A DNA stretch of 64,000 bases from Anthoceros angustus. Lineage: Eukaryota; Streptophyta; Anthocerotopsida; Anthocerotales; Anthocerotaceae. The notes below the pieces were generated by a model that was given only the letters and a program-made list of their open reading frames with translations, was not told the DNA's origin and ran no database searches. Below, piece by piece: positions 36,501-45,468 of this stretch (its first letter is position 1; each line of letters opens with the position of its first letter). The stretch lies in the NCBI GenBank assembly GCA_010909165.1, contig VJWM01000239.1, positions 1 through 64,000 of the forward strand. Direction: 5' to 3'. Made by a program: the position numbers and the translations under genes.

Positions 36501-36825
36501 AGGCCGACTGGATGAATCATTGGCTTTGGTAAGGTCGGTGCCTGTAGTGCCCAATGCGCCAGTCTGGCACACTCTATTGGGTGCTTGTCGAACGTGGAGC
36601 AATGTGGAGGTGGGAATCTTTGCGTTTGACGAGGCATTGAAGCTGGACAAGAATGATGCCGCCGCATTTGTGTTGATGTCGAGCATATATGCAGGTGCTG
36701 AAATGTGGGAGCAGGCACGGAAGATGCAGGCAAGGAGAAAAGGAATTAGGGCATGGAAACAACCTGGGCAGAGCTGGTGGACAGACATGGACGGACTGGT
36801 GCATAGCTTTTGTTGTTGTGGATAG
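33565..36825 (+). CDS. PLS-class PPR protein, largest of cluster (gene 2, 5 middle triplets)
   Basis: Intronless, 1086 aa, starting MAVLSVAVE. It has the same build as its neighbours but with five middle L motifs ('ACASVGTLGLEKG', 'ACGSVGALALETG', 'ACASMGTAAWETG', 'ACATVGTPALEKG', 'ACVSVGSLALEKG'). One repeat junction is shortened: 'NMYAKCGSLEAALHLYGAL' fuses the first half of an S motif to the second half of the next P motif, an in-frame loss of about 35 residues that also removes one code position. P-motif code residues are SD, ND, SN, NN, (fused), TD, TD, SD. The E1 and E2 motifs are complete. The C-terminus after 'WWTDMDGLVHSF' is replaced by CCCG and a stop where the sequence runs into an inverted PPR fragment. 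Predicted organelle RNA-binding factor; target unknown. Confidence 0.88.
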   Translation: MAVLSVAVESLIIGQQDPLGGLLPWSQQGDALTWVLGSAAKPARPRVCLVANAPSGEGHRPEVWWRQYFSDSTLRCDIREHTELAWVDGLDMQLGRRAGYEGAVSAETLGNLCQQGKLTEAVEALGVLVRTGSHISQSVFYTVLKQCMTRKDLPLGRRVHALSLKKGHESDTFLCNHILRMYASHAKLQEAMDVFNMVARPDAFTWSAIISAHVEQGQGKQAIELYHRMRKSSVKADGHVFVAALQACAKHGDLTTGQQVHSDLLATGVEPHLVVWNCLVDMYAKCGSLVDAQKVFDCLGEKDVVTWNALIAGYSRQGMGEEALDLYRAMQGGGMAVPDSVTFACLLQACASVGTLGLEKGQELHAQIRERGLQANVFVGSSLVNMYAKCGSLEDARVVFDGLGQKNVVTWSAMIAGYSQQGLGLEALRLYKAMEGEGRIAPNSVTFVGLLQACGSVGALALETGKEFHAQIREQGLEVDVCVASSLVDMYAKCGSIEDARVMFDKLPKKGIVTWNAMIAGYSQKGLGQEALWLFRTMANEGMAVPNSVTFVCLLQACASMGTAAWETGKQLHAQIREQGLQTDVLVVSSLLNMYAKCGSLEAALHLYGALQDEGTAIPASVAFPCLLQACATVGTPALEKGRHLHAQLRKLGHQADVFVDNSLIHMYAKCGSLQDAQRVFDGLDLKDVVTWTTLIAGYSQQGMGQEALHLYSAMEEGGMAGLDSVTFVCLLQACVSVGSLALEKGKQLHAQIRERGLQTDVVVASSLVNMYAKCGSLKDARGVFDILLEKNVVTWTALIAGYSQQGLNQEAIRLYLAMQAEGIVTPDSVTFVCLLQACANVAALHLGRQIHAEIKEQGLELDLSVASSLINMYSKSGSMVDAQQVFDALPQRDVVIWSALIAGYTCQGHSEKVFDLFQLMTEDGIQPDSITFLSVLTVCSHTGLLEKGQEYFEAMTRHYGITPTAEHYTCMVDLLGRRGRLDESLALVRSVPVVPNAPVWHTLLGACRTWSNVEVGIFAFDEALKLDKNDAAAFVLMSSIYAGAEMWEQARKMQARRKGIRAWKQPGQSWWTDMDGLVHSFCCCG

Positions 36826-37300
36826 GAACGTGTCCGACTCGTACCCCTTCTTCACTGGGAGTATCCTGCTATCATGGCACTCCATGTCACCACATCCTTT
36901 TCGTCTCCAAGTCTGTCAAACACTCTTTGAGCATCTTCCAAGCTGCCACATGTTGCATGCTACCAAGCAACTCCAAACAACCAATGCAGATGTAGGCTCA
37001 ACGTCACCAGCGAAAACATCAGCACATATCTGTTGACCAAATTTCAAGTCTGCCCCCGTGCACAAGGCATCAGGCTTAACATTTGCCCTGCACATCTGAT
37101 GATAAAGTCCAATAGCCAGCTTATCCTGTGCGTGATTGACATAGGCCAAGATTATAGCAGACCTTGTGAAGGCATCTGGTTTGGCAACCTTATCGAACAC
37201 ATTTATAACTTCTTGCCGCCCCCGCACGAGACAGAATACATTTGAAGGTTCTGATTGCAAAGGAACGCGTCCGACTGGTAATCGTCGTCGTTGTTCTGCC
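36826..37300 (-). pseudogene. Inverted PPR gene fragment
   Basis: The minus strand encodes degraded versions of cluster motifs: 'YQSDAFLCNQNLQMYS', then after a frameshift 'VINVFDKVAKPDAFTRSAII', 'DKLAIGLYHQMCRANVKPDA', 'GADLKFGQQICADVFAG' and 'VEPTSALVVWSCLV'. Near the junction with gene 2 are short pieces of later repeats and, out of order, 'VKKGYESDTFL' (plus about 36829-36860). It is closest to gene 3 ('FDKVAKPDAFTWSAIILAHV'), so it is probably an inverted partial duplicate of it. Its insertion explains the abnormal end of gene 2. Confidence 0.82.
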
Positions 37301-37314
37301 CCGGCCAAGGAATG

Positions 37315-37637
37315 CCATGGCCATTTGGAGCACGGAAACCGGACCGGTTGTGGGGACACTGCTTTTGCACTCGACAAAGTGGTGGGTGCATAGGAAGGAG
37401 ATCCTGCCCACCTCACTCCGAGGCACCAATTGTTGGCAAACAAAGAGGTCGCATCTTTGCAAGACAACCAGCCCGTGTAAGATGATATCTGGCTGGAGAC
37501 GGATCTTGCGGACAGTTTCCTCTGGACCCATGAACATGAGAAGAGCTCGGGGAGCTCTCGTTTGCCAGACTTCGGGCATAGGGAGTCCGACAAGGAGGTC
37601 CTCGGGATAAACATCTTGTGCAAGCCATCTTAGGTGG
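37315..37637 (+). pseudogene. Detached ancestral leader of PPR gene 3
   Basis: The sequence matches the 5' parts of the other cluster genes (ATGGCCATTTGGAGC start; later 'SRLPDFGHRESDKEVL', equivalent to 'SRSPDFRHTASQEVL' of gene 1). It is frameshifted, and a TAG precedes the codons for V-D-G just before 37638. So the original N-terminus of gene 3 is disconnected from its body unless splicing rejoins them. Confidence 0.65.
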
Positions 37638-40199
37638 ATGGCTTTGAATATGCAGATGGGTCGTGCTGCCCTGGCCTCCAAATGGATCGTGCCGGATAAT
37701 GTGGACCCTCGCTGGCCTGCAGGGTACGAAAGAGATGTCAAGGCCGAAACTGTGAATGAACTATGTCAGCGAAGGCAGGTCACTGCCGCTGTTGAGGCTC
37801 TGGGAGTTTTGGTGCGCAAGGACTGTCCTGTTTCCAAGTCCCTCGTTTATTCGGTCCTTAAAGAATGTTTGGCTCAGAAGGATCTGCCACTGGGTCGCCG
37901 TGTTCACGCTCTCACTGTGAAAAAGGGGTACGAGTCAGACACGTTCCTGTGCACCCAGATCGTTCGTATGTATGGGTCTCGTGCGGGGCTTCAAGAAGCT
38001 ATGGATGTGTTCGACAAGGTTGCCAAACCAGATGCCTTCACATGGTCTGCTATAATCTTGGCCCATGTTAAACACGGACAGGATAAGCTGGCCATACAAC
38101 TGTATCATCGGATGCGAAGGTCAAATGTGAAGCCTGATGGTTATGTGTTTGTAGCAGCCCTTCAGGCTTGTGCTCGGGAGGGAAACCTGAAATCTGGTCA
38201 GCAGATTCATGCTGATGTTTTGGTTGGTGACGTTAAGCCTACGTTGTTTGTTTGGAATTGCTTGGTGGACATGTATGCCAAATGTGGCAGCTTGGAAGAT
38301 GCTCAAAGAGTGTTTGATGGACTTGGAGATCAGAAAGATGTGGTGACATGGAGTACCATGATAGCAGGATACTCCCAGCACGGCATGGGGGAGAAAGCCC
38401 TTCATCTGTACGGGGTCATGCAGGAAGAAGGTATCGTGGAACCGAATTCTGTGACGTTTGTGTCTCTCCTGCAGGCATGTGCTAGTATGGGCACTCGGGC
38501 TTTGGAGAGGGCGCAGCAGCTGCATGCCCAAATAAGAGAACGAGGGCATGATACAGATGTGTATGTAGGCAACAGTTTGGTAAACATGTATGCAAAGTGT
38601 GGCAGCTTGGAGGATGCTCGAAGAGTGTTTGACCAACTGAGTCAAAAAAATGTTGTGACCTGGACTACCTTGATGGCAGGCTATTCCCAACAGGGCATGG
38701 GCCAGGAAGCCCTCCTTCTTTACAGCAGTATGCAAGAAGAAGGTATGAGTGCACCTGATTCCGTGACGTTTGTGTGCCTCCTGCAGGCATGTGCGAGTGT
38801 GGGGATGGATGCTTTGGAGAAAGGAAAGCAGCTTCATGGACAAATTCGAGAGCGTGGACATCAAGCTAATGTGTCTGTAGCCAACAGTTTGGTCAACATG
38901 TATGCAAAGTGTGGCAGCTTGAGAGACGCACAACTGGTGTTTGACAGACTTTGTGAAAAAGATGTGGTAACGTGGAATGCCATGATGGCAGGGTATGTCC
39001 AGAAGGGCATGGGGCAGGAAGCACTTGATCTTTACAGTGCTATGGAAGAAGGCACTGCTGTGCCTACTTCTGTGACATTTCTTTGCCTCCTGCAGGCCTG
39101 TGCTAGTGTGGGTACCCCAGCTTTGGGGATGGGGAAGCAGCTTCATGCACAAATTAGGCAATGTGGACTTCAAACCGATGCGTTTGTAGGCAATGCTTTG
39201 GTAGACATGTACACAAAGTGTGGCAGCCTAGAGGATGCTTGGAGCGTCTTTGATGAACTGGGTCAGAAAGATGTGGTGACTTGGACCGCTCTGATAGCAG
39301 GGTGCTCCCAGCAGGGCATGGGTCAGGAAGCCCTTCGTCTGTACCTTAGTATGCAAGAAGAGGGCGTCATCGCACCAGATTCTGTGACATTTGCGTGCCT
39401 CCTGCAGGTATGTGCAAATGTGGCGGCTTTGCAGCTTGGAAGGCAGATTCATGCACAGATCAAAGAACAAGGGCTCCAAGCTGATCTTTTTATAGCCAGC
39501 AGTTTGATAGACATGTATGCCAAGTCGGGCAGCATGGTTGATGCCCAGCAGGTCTTTGATGCCTTGCCTGAAAGAAATGTCGTCATCTGGAGTGCACTGA
39601 TTGCCGGGTACACCTCTCAGGGACGAAGTGAACTAGTCTTTGACCTGGTTCAGACAATGATAGTGGATGGTATACAGCCAGACAGCATCACGTTCCTGTG
39701 TCTACTAACAGTATGCAGTCACACGGGTTTAGTAACGAAGGGGCGAGAGTACTTCGACGCTATGAGCAGTCAATATGGAATCAGGCCAACAATTGAGCAT
39801 TACACATGCATGGTGGATCTCCTGGGCCGTGCTGGCCGACTGGAGGAGTCACTTTCCTTGGTCAGGACCATGCCTGTGCTGCCTAACGCTTCTACTTGGC
39901 ACACTCTCTTGGGTGCTTGCCAAAAGTGGAGCAATGTGGAGATGGGACGCCTTGCCTTTGATGAAGCATTGAAGCTTGACGAGAAAGATGCCGCAGCATA
40001 TGTGTTGATGTCCAACATATATGCTGGTGCTCAGATGTGGGAGCAGGCACGGAAGATGCAGGGAAGACGAATCGGAATTGGGGCTTGGAAGCAGCGAGGT
40101 CAGAGCTGGTGGACAGATATGGACGGGCTGGTGCACAGTTTTTCGGTTGGCGATACGAAGCATGTTGGGAGTAAGTTGAACGCTGGAACAGCCTTTTGA
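37638..40199 (+). CDS. PLS-class PPR protein (gene 3, 3 middle triplets), short N-terminus
   Basis: Intronless, 853 aa from ATG at 37638. The leader is short (MALNMQMGRAALASKW) because the ancestral leader upstream is out of frame. The body has the N-terminal block, three middle triplets ('ACASMGTRALERA', 'ACASVGMDALEKG', 'ACASVGTPALGMG'), the C-terminal triplet ('VCANVAALQLGRQ', 'MYAKSGSMVDAQ'), L2-S2, E1 and E2, then 'GQSWWTDMDGLVHSFSVGDT' and a stop 14 residues on, before any deaminase domain. P-motif code residues are SD, SN, TD, NT, TD, SD. Loss of the original leader raises the question whether this protein still reaches an organelle; the new N-terminus has some Arg/Lys and could still serve. 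Confidence 0.85.
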   Translation: MALNMQMGRAALASKWIVPDNVDPRWPAGYERDVKAETVNELCQRRQVTAAVEALGVLVRKDCPVSKSLVYSVLKECLAQKDLPLGRRVHALTVKKGYESDTFLCTQIVRMYGSRAGLQEAMDVFDKVAKPDAFTWSAIILAHVKHGQDKLAIQLYHRMRRSNVKPDGYVFVAALQACAREGNLKSGQQIHADVLVGDVKPTLFVWNCLVDMYAKCGSLEDAQRVFDGLGDQKDVVTWSTMIAGYSQHGMGEKALHLYGVMQEEGIVEPNSVTFVSLLQACASMGTRALERAQQLHAQIRERGHDTDVYVGNSLVNMYAKCGSLEDARRVFDQLSQKNVVTWTTLMAGYSQQGMGQEALLLYSSMQEEGMSAPDSVTFVCLLQACASVGMDALEKGKQLHGQIRERGHQANVSVANSLVNMYAKCGSLRDAQLVFDRLCEKDVVTWNAMMAGYVQKGMGQEALDLYSAMEEGTAVPTSVTFLCLLQACASVGTPALGMGKQLHAQIRQCGLQTDAFVGNALVDMYTKCGSLEDAWSVFDELGQKDVVTWTALIAGCSQQGMGQEALRLYLSMQEEGVIAPDSVTFACLLQVCANVAALQLGRQIHAQIKEQGLQADLFIASSLIDMYAKSGSMVDAQQVFDALPERNVVIWSALIAGYTSQGRSELVFDLVQTMIVDGIQPDSITFLCLLTVCSHTGLVTKGREYFDAMSSQYGIRPTIEHYTCMVDLLGRAGRLEESLSLVRTMPVLPNASTWHTLLGACQKWSNVEMGRLAFDEALKLDEKDAAAYVLMSNIYAGAQMWEQARKMQGRRIGIGAWKQRGQSWWTDMDGLVHSFSVGDTKHVGSKLNAGTAF

Positions 40200-40493
40200 A
40201 AAGGATGATGAAACACGGACATCAGGAATCCTGACCAGCAGAGTGCGGACCGATGTGATGACAAGGTTTGCAGGAATTGCTACCCGTCCTGTAAATCTTA
40301 CGAACACTTGACTCTGTTCAGATCTTGCGTGGGGACAAAGCCCTCCTGTTGTAAGGCAGATCACGTGAAATCCTGTCCATGCTCAAACTCTGTGCAACCA
40401 AGAGAACATGAAATATCTCGTATTTGAATTGACGCATTCCCGACGACGCTGCTGCTGCGCATGGAATTCCGGCGAGCCATGACTGTGTGAGCC
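40200..40493. other. Spacer between PPR genes 3 and 4
   Basis: No gene. At 40470-40495 it holds the ancestral start context shared by the cluster ('gagccATGACTGTGTGAG'), in which a TGA follows the ATG after two codons. Confidence 0.5.
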
Positions 40494-43232
40494 ATGATCG
40501 TGTCGAGCGTTGGGATATCCCGTTTTCTTGGAGAACCTCCCGCTCATTTGACTCCAAGGAACCAATCGTTGGCAAACAACACAGGCGCGAGGTGCAGCAC
40601 AATTGGACCAAGGACGCCATCCCGTCGAACAGGATGTCTGCTTGGAGACGTGACTTGCAGCGACCCATCGTGGGTGGATGGACGGCTGGCTGTCGTGGAC
40701 ATCCGAGTGGATTGTCATCCTGTTACATCCAAATGGACAATGTCGGCTGATGGTGGCCCTCGCTGGTCTGCAGGATACGGAATGGAGGTCCAGGCTGAAA
40801 CAGTCATCGAGCTGTGTGAGCGAGGGCAGCTCACTGACGCCATTGAGGCTCTGGGAGTTCTGGTGCACTCGGACTGTTATCTTTCCAAATCTCTCTTCTA
40901 TGCGGTCCTGAAAGAATGTGTGAGCAAGAAGAATCTGCATCTGGGTCGCCGCATTCATGCTCTAACAGTGAAGAGAGGGTACGAGTCGGATACGTTCTTG
41001 TGCAACCATTTCCTGCGAATGTATGCTTCTCATGGCAGGTTGCAAGAAGCCATGGATGTGTTCAGTATGGTTTCGGAGCCAGATGCCTTCACATGGTCTG
41101 CTATAATTTCTGCTCAGGTTAAGCACGGGGAGGACAATCAAGCCATACAAATGTATCATCAGATGCGCAGGTCAGGTGTGAAGCCAGATGGACATGTTTT
41201 TGTGGCAGCCCTCAATGCTTGTGCAAGGAGAGGAGACTTGAAATGTGGGCAGCAGGTACATGCTGACATGCTGGGTAGTGGAGTTGAGCGTAATCTGTTT
41301 GTTTGGAATTGTGTGGTGGACATGTATGCCAAATGTGGGAGCCTGGAAGATGCTCAAAGAGTCTTTGATGGACTTGGTGAAAAGAATGTAGTGACCTGGA
41401 GTGCCATGATAGCAGGATATTCCCAACAGGGGAGGGGGCAGGAAGCTCTTCATCTTTACACAGTTATGCAAGATGAAGGCATGGTCGCACCCAGTTCTGT
41501 GACCTTTGTGTCCCTCTTGCAGGCGTGCGCAAGTCTGGGTAGCCGGGCTTTGGAGAGAGGGAAGGAACTTCATGCGCAAATTAGAGAACAAGGACATGGA
41601 GCTGATGTGTTCGTAGGAAATAGCTTGGTGAACATGTATGCAAAGTGTGGCAGCTTGGAAGATGCTCGAAGAGTGTTTGATGGGCTTGTAGAAAAGAATG
41701 TAGTGACATGGACTACTCTGATAGCAGGGTATTCCCAGCATGACATGGGCCAGGAATCCCTTCGCCTTTACAGCTGCATGCAAGAAGAAGGCATAGCTGC
41801 ACCCGACTCTGTGACGTTTGCATGCCTCCTGCAGGCATGTGCAAGTGTGGGCACTCTGGCTCTGGATAAAGGGAAGCAGCTTCATGCCGAAATCAGAGAA
41901 AGAGGACATCTAGCTGATGTTATTGTGGCCAGCAGTTTGGTAAACATGTATGCGAAGTGTGGCAGGCTAGAGGATGCTCGCAGTGTGTTCGACCGTCTTG
42001 GTCACAAGAATGTGGTAACGTGGAGCACCATGATTGCAGCATATTCCCAGCAGGGCATGGGCCAGGAAGCCCTTGGTCTTTACAGTGCCATGCAAGAGGC
42101 CGGTGTTGTTGCACCCAACTCTGTGATGTTTCTTGGCTTACTTCAGGCTTGTGCAAGTGTCGGTAGCCCAGCTTTGGAACAGGGAAAGCAGCTTCATGCA
42201 CAAATTAGAGAACAAGGACTTGAAGTGGATGTGTTTGTAGCCAACGGTTTGGTAAACATGTATGCAAAGTGTGGCAGCCTAGAGTATGCTCAGGACGTGT
42301 TTAACAGACTTAGTGAGAAAGATGTGGTCACATGGAACGCAATGATAGCAGGATATTCTCAAAAGGGCATGGGGTTGGAAGCCCTTGATCTTTACAGGGC
42401 TATGCAAGAAGAAGGCTTGGTTGCACCAGATTCTTGGACATTTGTTTGTCTGCTTCAGGCATGTGCAAATGTGGCGGCTTTGCCTCTGGGAAGGCAGCTT
42501 CATGCACTGATTGAAGACCAAGGCCTTCAAGCTGATGTCATTGTAGCCGGCAGTTTGATTAACATGTATGCAAAGTGCAGTAGCATGGCTGATGCAGAAC
42601 AGGTGTTCGAGGCATTGCCTGAAAGAGATGTAGTTGCTTGGAATGCACTCATGGCCGGATACACCCGTCAAGGGGACAGCAAAATGGTCTTCGACTTGTT
42701 TCACAGAATGGAAGAGGATGGCATACTGCCAGATAGTGTTGCATTCGTCAGTGTACTGACAGTATGCAGTCATACGGGTCTGGTTACCAAGGGGCGAGAG
42801 TACTTCGAGGCTATGAGCAGGCGGTATGGGATCCACCCCACAGTGAAGCACTACACATGCATGGTGGATCTCCTGGGTCGTGCAGGACAACTAGACAAAT
42901 CATTATCTTTGATAAGGGCAATGCCTGTTCGGCCTGATACTGCGGTATGGAGCACTCTATTGGGTGCTTGTCAAAAGTGGAGCAATGTGGAGGTGGGACG
43001 GTATGCTTTCGATGAAGCAGTGAAGCTGGACAAGAAAGATTCCGCAGCATATGTGTTAATGGCGAACATATACATTGGCGCCCAGATGTGGGAGCAGGCA
43101 CAGGAAATGCAAGCGAGGAGACTAGGGATCGGCGCATTGAAGGAGCCAGGCCAAAGCTGGTGGACAGACATGGACGGACTGGTGCATACTTTTTCGGTTT
43201 GGGATAAGAAGCATCTGGAGAGTATTGCATAG
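40494..43232 (+). CDS. PLS-class PPR protein (gene 4, 3 middle triplets)
   Basis: Intronless, 912 aa from ATG at 40494, just after the cluster's conserved start has been lost to a stop. The leader is rich in Arg, Ser and Pro ('SRFLGEPPAHLTPRNQSLAN') and organelle-targeting in character. The body has the N-terminal block (RMYASHGRLQEAMDVF), middle L motifs 'ACASLGSRALERG', 'ACASVGTLALDKG' and 'ACASVGSPALEQG', the C-terminal triplet 'ACANVAALPLGRQ' with 'MYAKCSSMADAEQ', L2-S2, E1, E2, 'GQSWWTDMDGLVHTFSVWDK', then stop. P-motif code residues are SD, SS, TD, SN, ND, ND. There is no DYW domain. Predicted organelle RNA-binding factor; specificity would differ from that of its neighbours because these positions differ. 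Confidence 0.9.
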   Translation: MIVSSVGISRFLGEPPAHLTPRNQSLANNTGARCSTIGPRTPSRRTGCLLGDVTCSDPSWVDGRLAVVDIRVDCHPVTSKWTMSADGGPRWSAGYGMEVQAETVIELCERGQLTDAIEALGVLVHSDCYLSKSLFYAVLKECVSKKNLHLGRRIHALTVKRGYESDTFLCNHFLRMYASHGRLQEAMDVFSMVSEPDAFTWSAIISAQVKHGEDNQAIQMYHQMRRSGVKPDGHVFVAALNACARRGDLKCGQQVHADMLGSGVERNLFVWNCVVDMYAKCGSLEDAQRVFDGLGEKNVVTWSAMIAGYSQQGRGQEALHLYTVMQDEGMVAPSSVTFVSLLQACASLGSRALERGKELHAQIREQGHGADVFVGNSLVNMYAKCGSLEDARRVFDGLVEKNVVTWTTLIAGYSQHDMGQESLRLYSCMQEEGIAAPDSVTFACLLQACASVGTLALDKGKQLHAEIRERGHLADVIVASSLVNMYAKCGRLEDARSVFDRLGHKNVVTWSTMIAAYSQQGMGQEALGLYSAMQEAGVVAPNSVMFLGLLQACASVGSPALEQGKQLHAQIREQGLEVDVFVANGLVNMYAKCGSLEYAQDVFNRLSEKDVVTWNAMIAGYSQKGMGLEALDLYRAMQEEGLVAPDSWTFVCLLQACANVAALPLGRQLHALIEDQGLQADVIVAGSLINMYAKCSSMADAEQVFEALPERDVVAWNALMAGYTRQGDSKMVFDLFHRMEEDGILPDSVAFVSVLTVCSHTGLVTKGREYFEAMSRRYGIHPTVKHYTCMVDLLGRAGQLDKSLSLIRAMPVRPDTAVWSTLLGACQKWSNVEVGRYAFDEAVKLDKKDSAAYVLMANIYIGAQMWEQAQEMQARRLGIGALKEPGQSWWTDMDGLVHTFSVWDKKHLESIA

Positions 43233-43641
43233 ATGAAACGACTTATGCCAAAATCAAGAAAAATAGACATGCCCATCTGGACTCATCACCGGCAGACTGA
43301 TCTCATGGCGGAAAGATCTTTGTGAGCACAGAAGCGAGCTAGCGAATGAGCACGTTGCGACCGATTATGAGAGATCTGTGAGTTTGCGTTTTGTTTCATT
43401 GCCACAACCTACACATGAACGATCACTCGCATGAATGCTAGCTGAATGGAACCCCGTTGCGGGAATTTGAGAAGTGATTGGAGAGACGGATTTCACAGTT
43501 GACAGCATCGGTGAACCGATCTGTCGGAGTCCAGCCTGTGGCATATGGCGACGCATGCTGCAGTTATAGAATGACTGGTGCCCATCGACCGATCGGCTGT
43601 TGAAATCCTTGGTGCCCCGCGCGCCAGCTCTCCTGCCAGCG
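43233..43641. other. Spacer between PPR genes 4 and 5
   Basis: No gene is supported. In the first 40 bases after the gene 4 stop there is a possible relic of a longer C-terminus ('KRLMPKSRK' in frame after TAG), suggesting earlier truncation of a DYW region. The rest holds promoter and leader sequence. Confidence 0.35.
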
Positions 43642-45468
43642 ATGGGTGTTTGGAGTCTTGGACACACAGGGCAACAGGATCCGTTGTGGGGACAGTCTTT
43701 GCTGACCCATCAAGGTGGTCGGTTAACAGAAATTCCAGGAAGATTTCCTGTCCGCTGGGTTGGCAAGTTCTACAAGCCAGCTTGCGTGGATGTGCAGCTG
43801 GCTGCTGTGGATATGCCGATGAATCGTGCTGCCCCGACATCCTATTGCAGCGTGACGGATAATCGTGGCCCTGGCTGGCCTGTAGGAAACGAAAGGGGCG
43901 TAACGCCTGAAATCGTGAGCAAACTATGTGAGCAAGGGCAGGTAGCTGAGGCCATTGAGGCTTTGCAAGTTCTTCTCCAGACAGATTGTCATATCAGCAC
44001 AGCTCTCTTCTGTACGGTCCTGAAAGAATGTGTGCGTAAGAAGGATCTGCCCATGGGTCGCATTGTTCATGCTCTGACCGTGAAGAAGGGATATGAGTCG
44101 GATACGTTCTTGTGCAACCACTTCTTGAGAATGTATGCTTCTTATGGCAGGTTGCAAGAAGCTATGACTGTGTTCACCTTGGTTGCCAAGCCAGATGCCC
44201 ACACCTGGTCTGCCATAATTTCTGCGTTTGTTAAACTGGGGCAAGATAAGCAGGCCATACAACTGTATCATCAGATGCGCATGTCGAACGTGAAGCCAGA
44301 CGGCCATGTTTATGTGGCAGCCCTCCAGGCATGCGCAAGGGGAGCAGATTTGAAAACTGGGCAGCAGGTGCATGCTGATGTGTTGGGTAATGGCGTTGAG
44401 CCTCATTTGTTTGTTTGGAATTGTCTGGTGGACATGTATGCAAAGTGTGGGAGCTTGGAAGAGGCCCAAACAGTGTTCGACGGACTTTGTGAGAAGGATG
44501 TGGTGACATGGAATGCCATGATAGCAGGATATTCCCAGCAGGGCATGGGCCACGAAGCCCTTCGCCTGTACAATGCTATGCAAGAAGAAGGCATGGCTGC
44601 ACCTGATGCTGTCACATTTGCTTGCCTCCTGCAGGCATGTGCAAATGTGGCAGCTTTGCATCTGGGAAGGCAGCTTCATGGACAGATCAAAGAACAGGGG
44701 CTTTTAGCTGACGTTTTTGTGGCCAGCAGTTTGATAAACATGTATACAAAGTCAGGAAGCATGGTTGATGCACAGCTGGTGTTTGATGCGTTGCCTGAGA
44801 GAGACCTTGTTACCTGGAATGCCCTGATTGCCGGATACACCTGTCAAGGACACAGTGAAAAGGTTTTTGGCTTGGTTCAGAGAATGATAGAGGATGGCAT
44901 ATTGCCAGACAACGTCACTTTCCTTAGTGTCCTAACAGTTTGCAGTCACACGGGTCTAGTGGGGAAGGGGCGAGAGTACTTTGCGATGATGAGGGGACGC
45001 TATAGGATCACTCCCATAGTTGAGCACTACACATGCATGTTGGATCTTTTGGGTCGTGCAGGCCTACTAGATGAAGCACTGGATTTGGTAAGGACAATGC
45101 CTGTTTTGCCTGACGCTGCAGTATGGAGCACTCTCTTGGGTGCCTGTCAAAAGTGGAACAATGTGGAGGTGGGACGCCATGCTTTCGACCAAGCAGTGAA
45201 GCTGGATCGAAAGGATGCCGCAGCATACGTGATGATGTCAAACATATACGCTGGCGCCCAGATGTGGGAGCAGGCACTGGAAATGCAGGAGAGGAGACTA
45301 GGAATCGGTGCATGGAAGCAGCCGGGGCAGAGCTGGTGGACAGACATGGATGGACTAGTGCATACCTTCTCGGTTCGAGAGCCGAAGTATACCGGAAGTG
45401 AAACAAGGCTCAAATGGCTGCCTTCCACAATGAGGAAAGAAGAACATATCGCACTTTTGGCCTCATGA
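43642..45468 (+). CDS. PLS-class PPR protein, minimal form (gene 5, no middle triplets)
   Basis: Intronless, 608 aa from ATG at 43642 (MGVWSLGH, equivalent to MAVWRLAS of gene 1; an in-frame ATG at 43600 is also open). It keeps the N-terminal block (RMYASYGRLQEAMTVF) and the C-terminal triplet ('ACANVAALHLGRQ', 'MYTKSGSMVDAQ'), joined directly with no 'ACASVG' middle triplet. L2-S2, E1 and E2 follow and the PG-box-like GQSWWTDMDG. The C-terminus is longer than in its neighbours ('SETRLKWLPSTMRKEEH'), a possible remnant of the beginning of a DYW region. P-motif code residues are SD, ND, ND. Confidence 0.88.
   Translation: MGVWSLGHTGQQDPLWGQSLLTHQGGRLTEIPGRFPVRWVGKFYKPACVDVQLAAVDMPMNRAAPTSYCSVTDNRGPGWPVGNERGVTPEIVSKLCEQGQVAEAIEALQVLLQTDCHISTALFCTVLKECVRKKDLPMGRIVHALTVKKGYESDTFLCNHFLRMYASYGRLQEAMTVFTLVAKPDAHTWSAIISAFVKLGQDKQAIQLYHQMRMSNVKPDGHVYVAALQACARGADLKTGQQVHADVLGNGVEPHLFVWNCLVDMYAKCGSLEEAQTVFDGLCEKDVVTWNAMIAGYSQQGMGHEALRLYNAMQEEGMAAPDAVTFACLLQACANVAALHLGRQLHGQIKEQGLLADVFVASSLINMYTKSGSMVDAQLVFDALPERDLVTWNALIAGYTCQGHSEKVFGLVQRMIEDGILPDNVTFLSVLTVCSHTGLVGKGREYFAMMRGRYRITPIVEHYTCMLDLLGRAGLLDEALDLVRTMPVLPDAAVWSTLLGACQKWNNVEVGRHAFDQAVKLDRKDAAAYVMMSNIYAGAQMWEQALEMQERRLGIGAWKQPGQSWWTDMDGLVHTFSVREPKYTGSETRLKWLPSTMRKEEHIALLAS

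Noticed and set aside
38121-39173. Long minus-strand open frame (about 350 aa) inside PPR gene 3, and similar ones in the other PPR genes
   Set aside because: They are antisense shadows of the 312-bp PPR repeats; the same peptide recurs opposite each triplet and has no family of its own.
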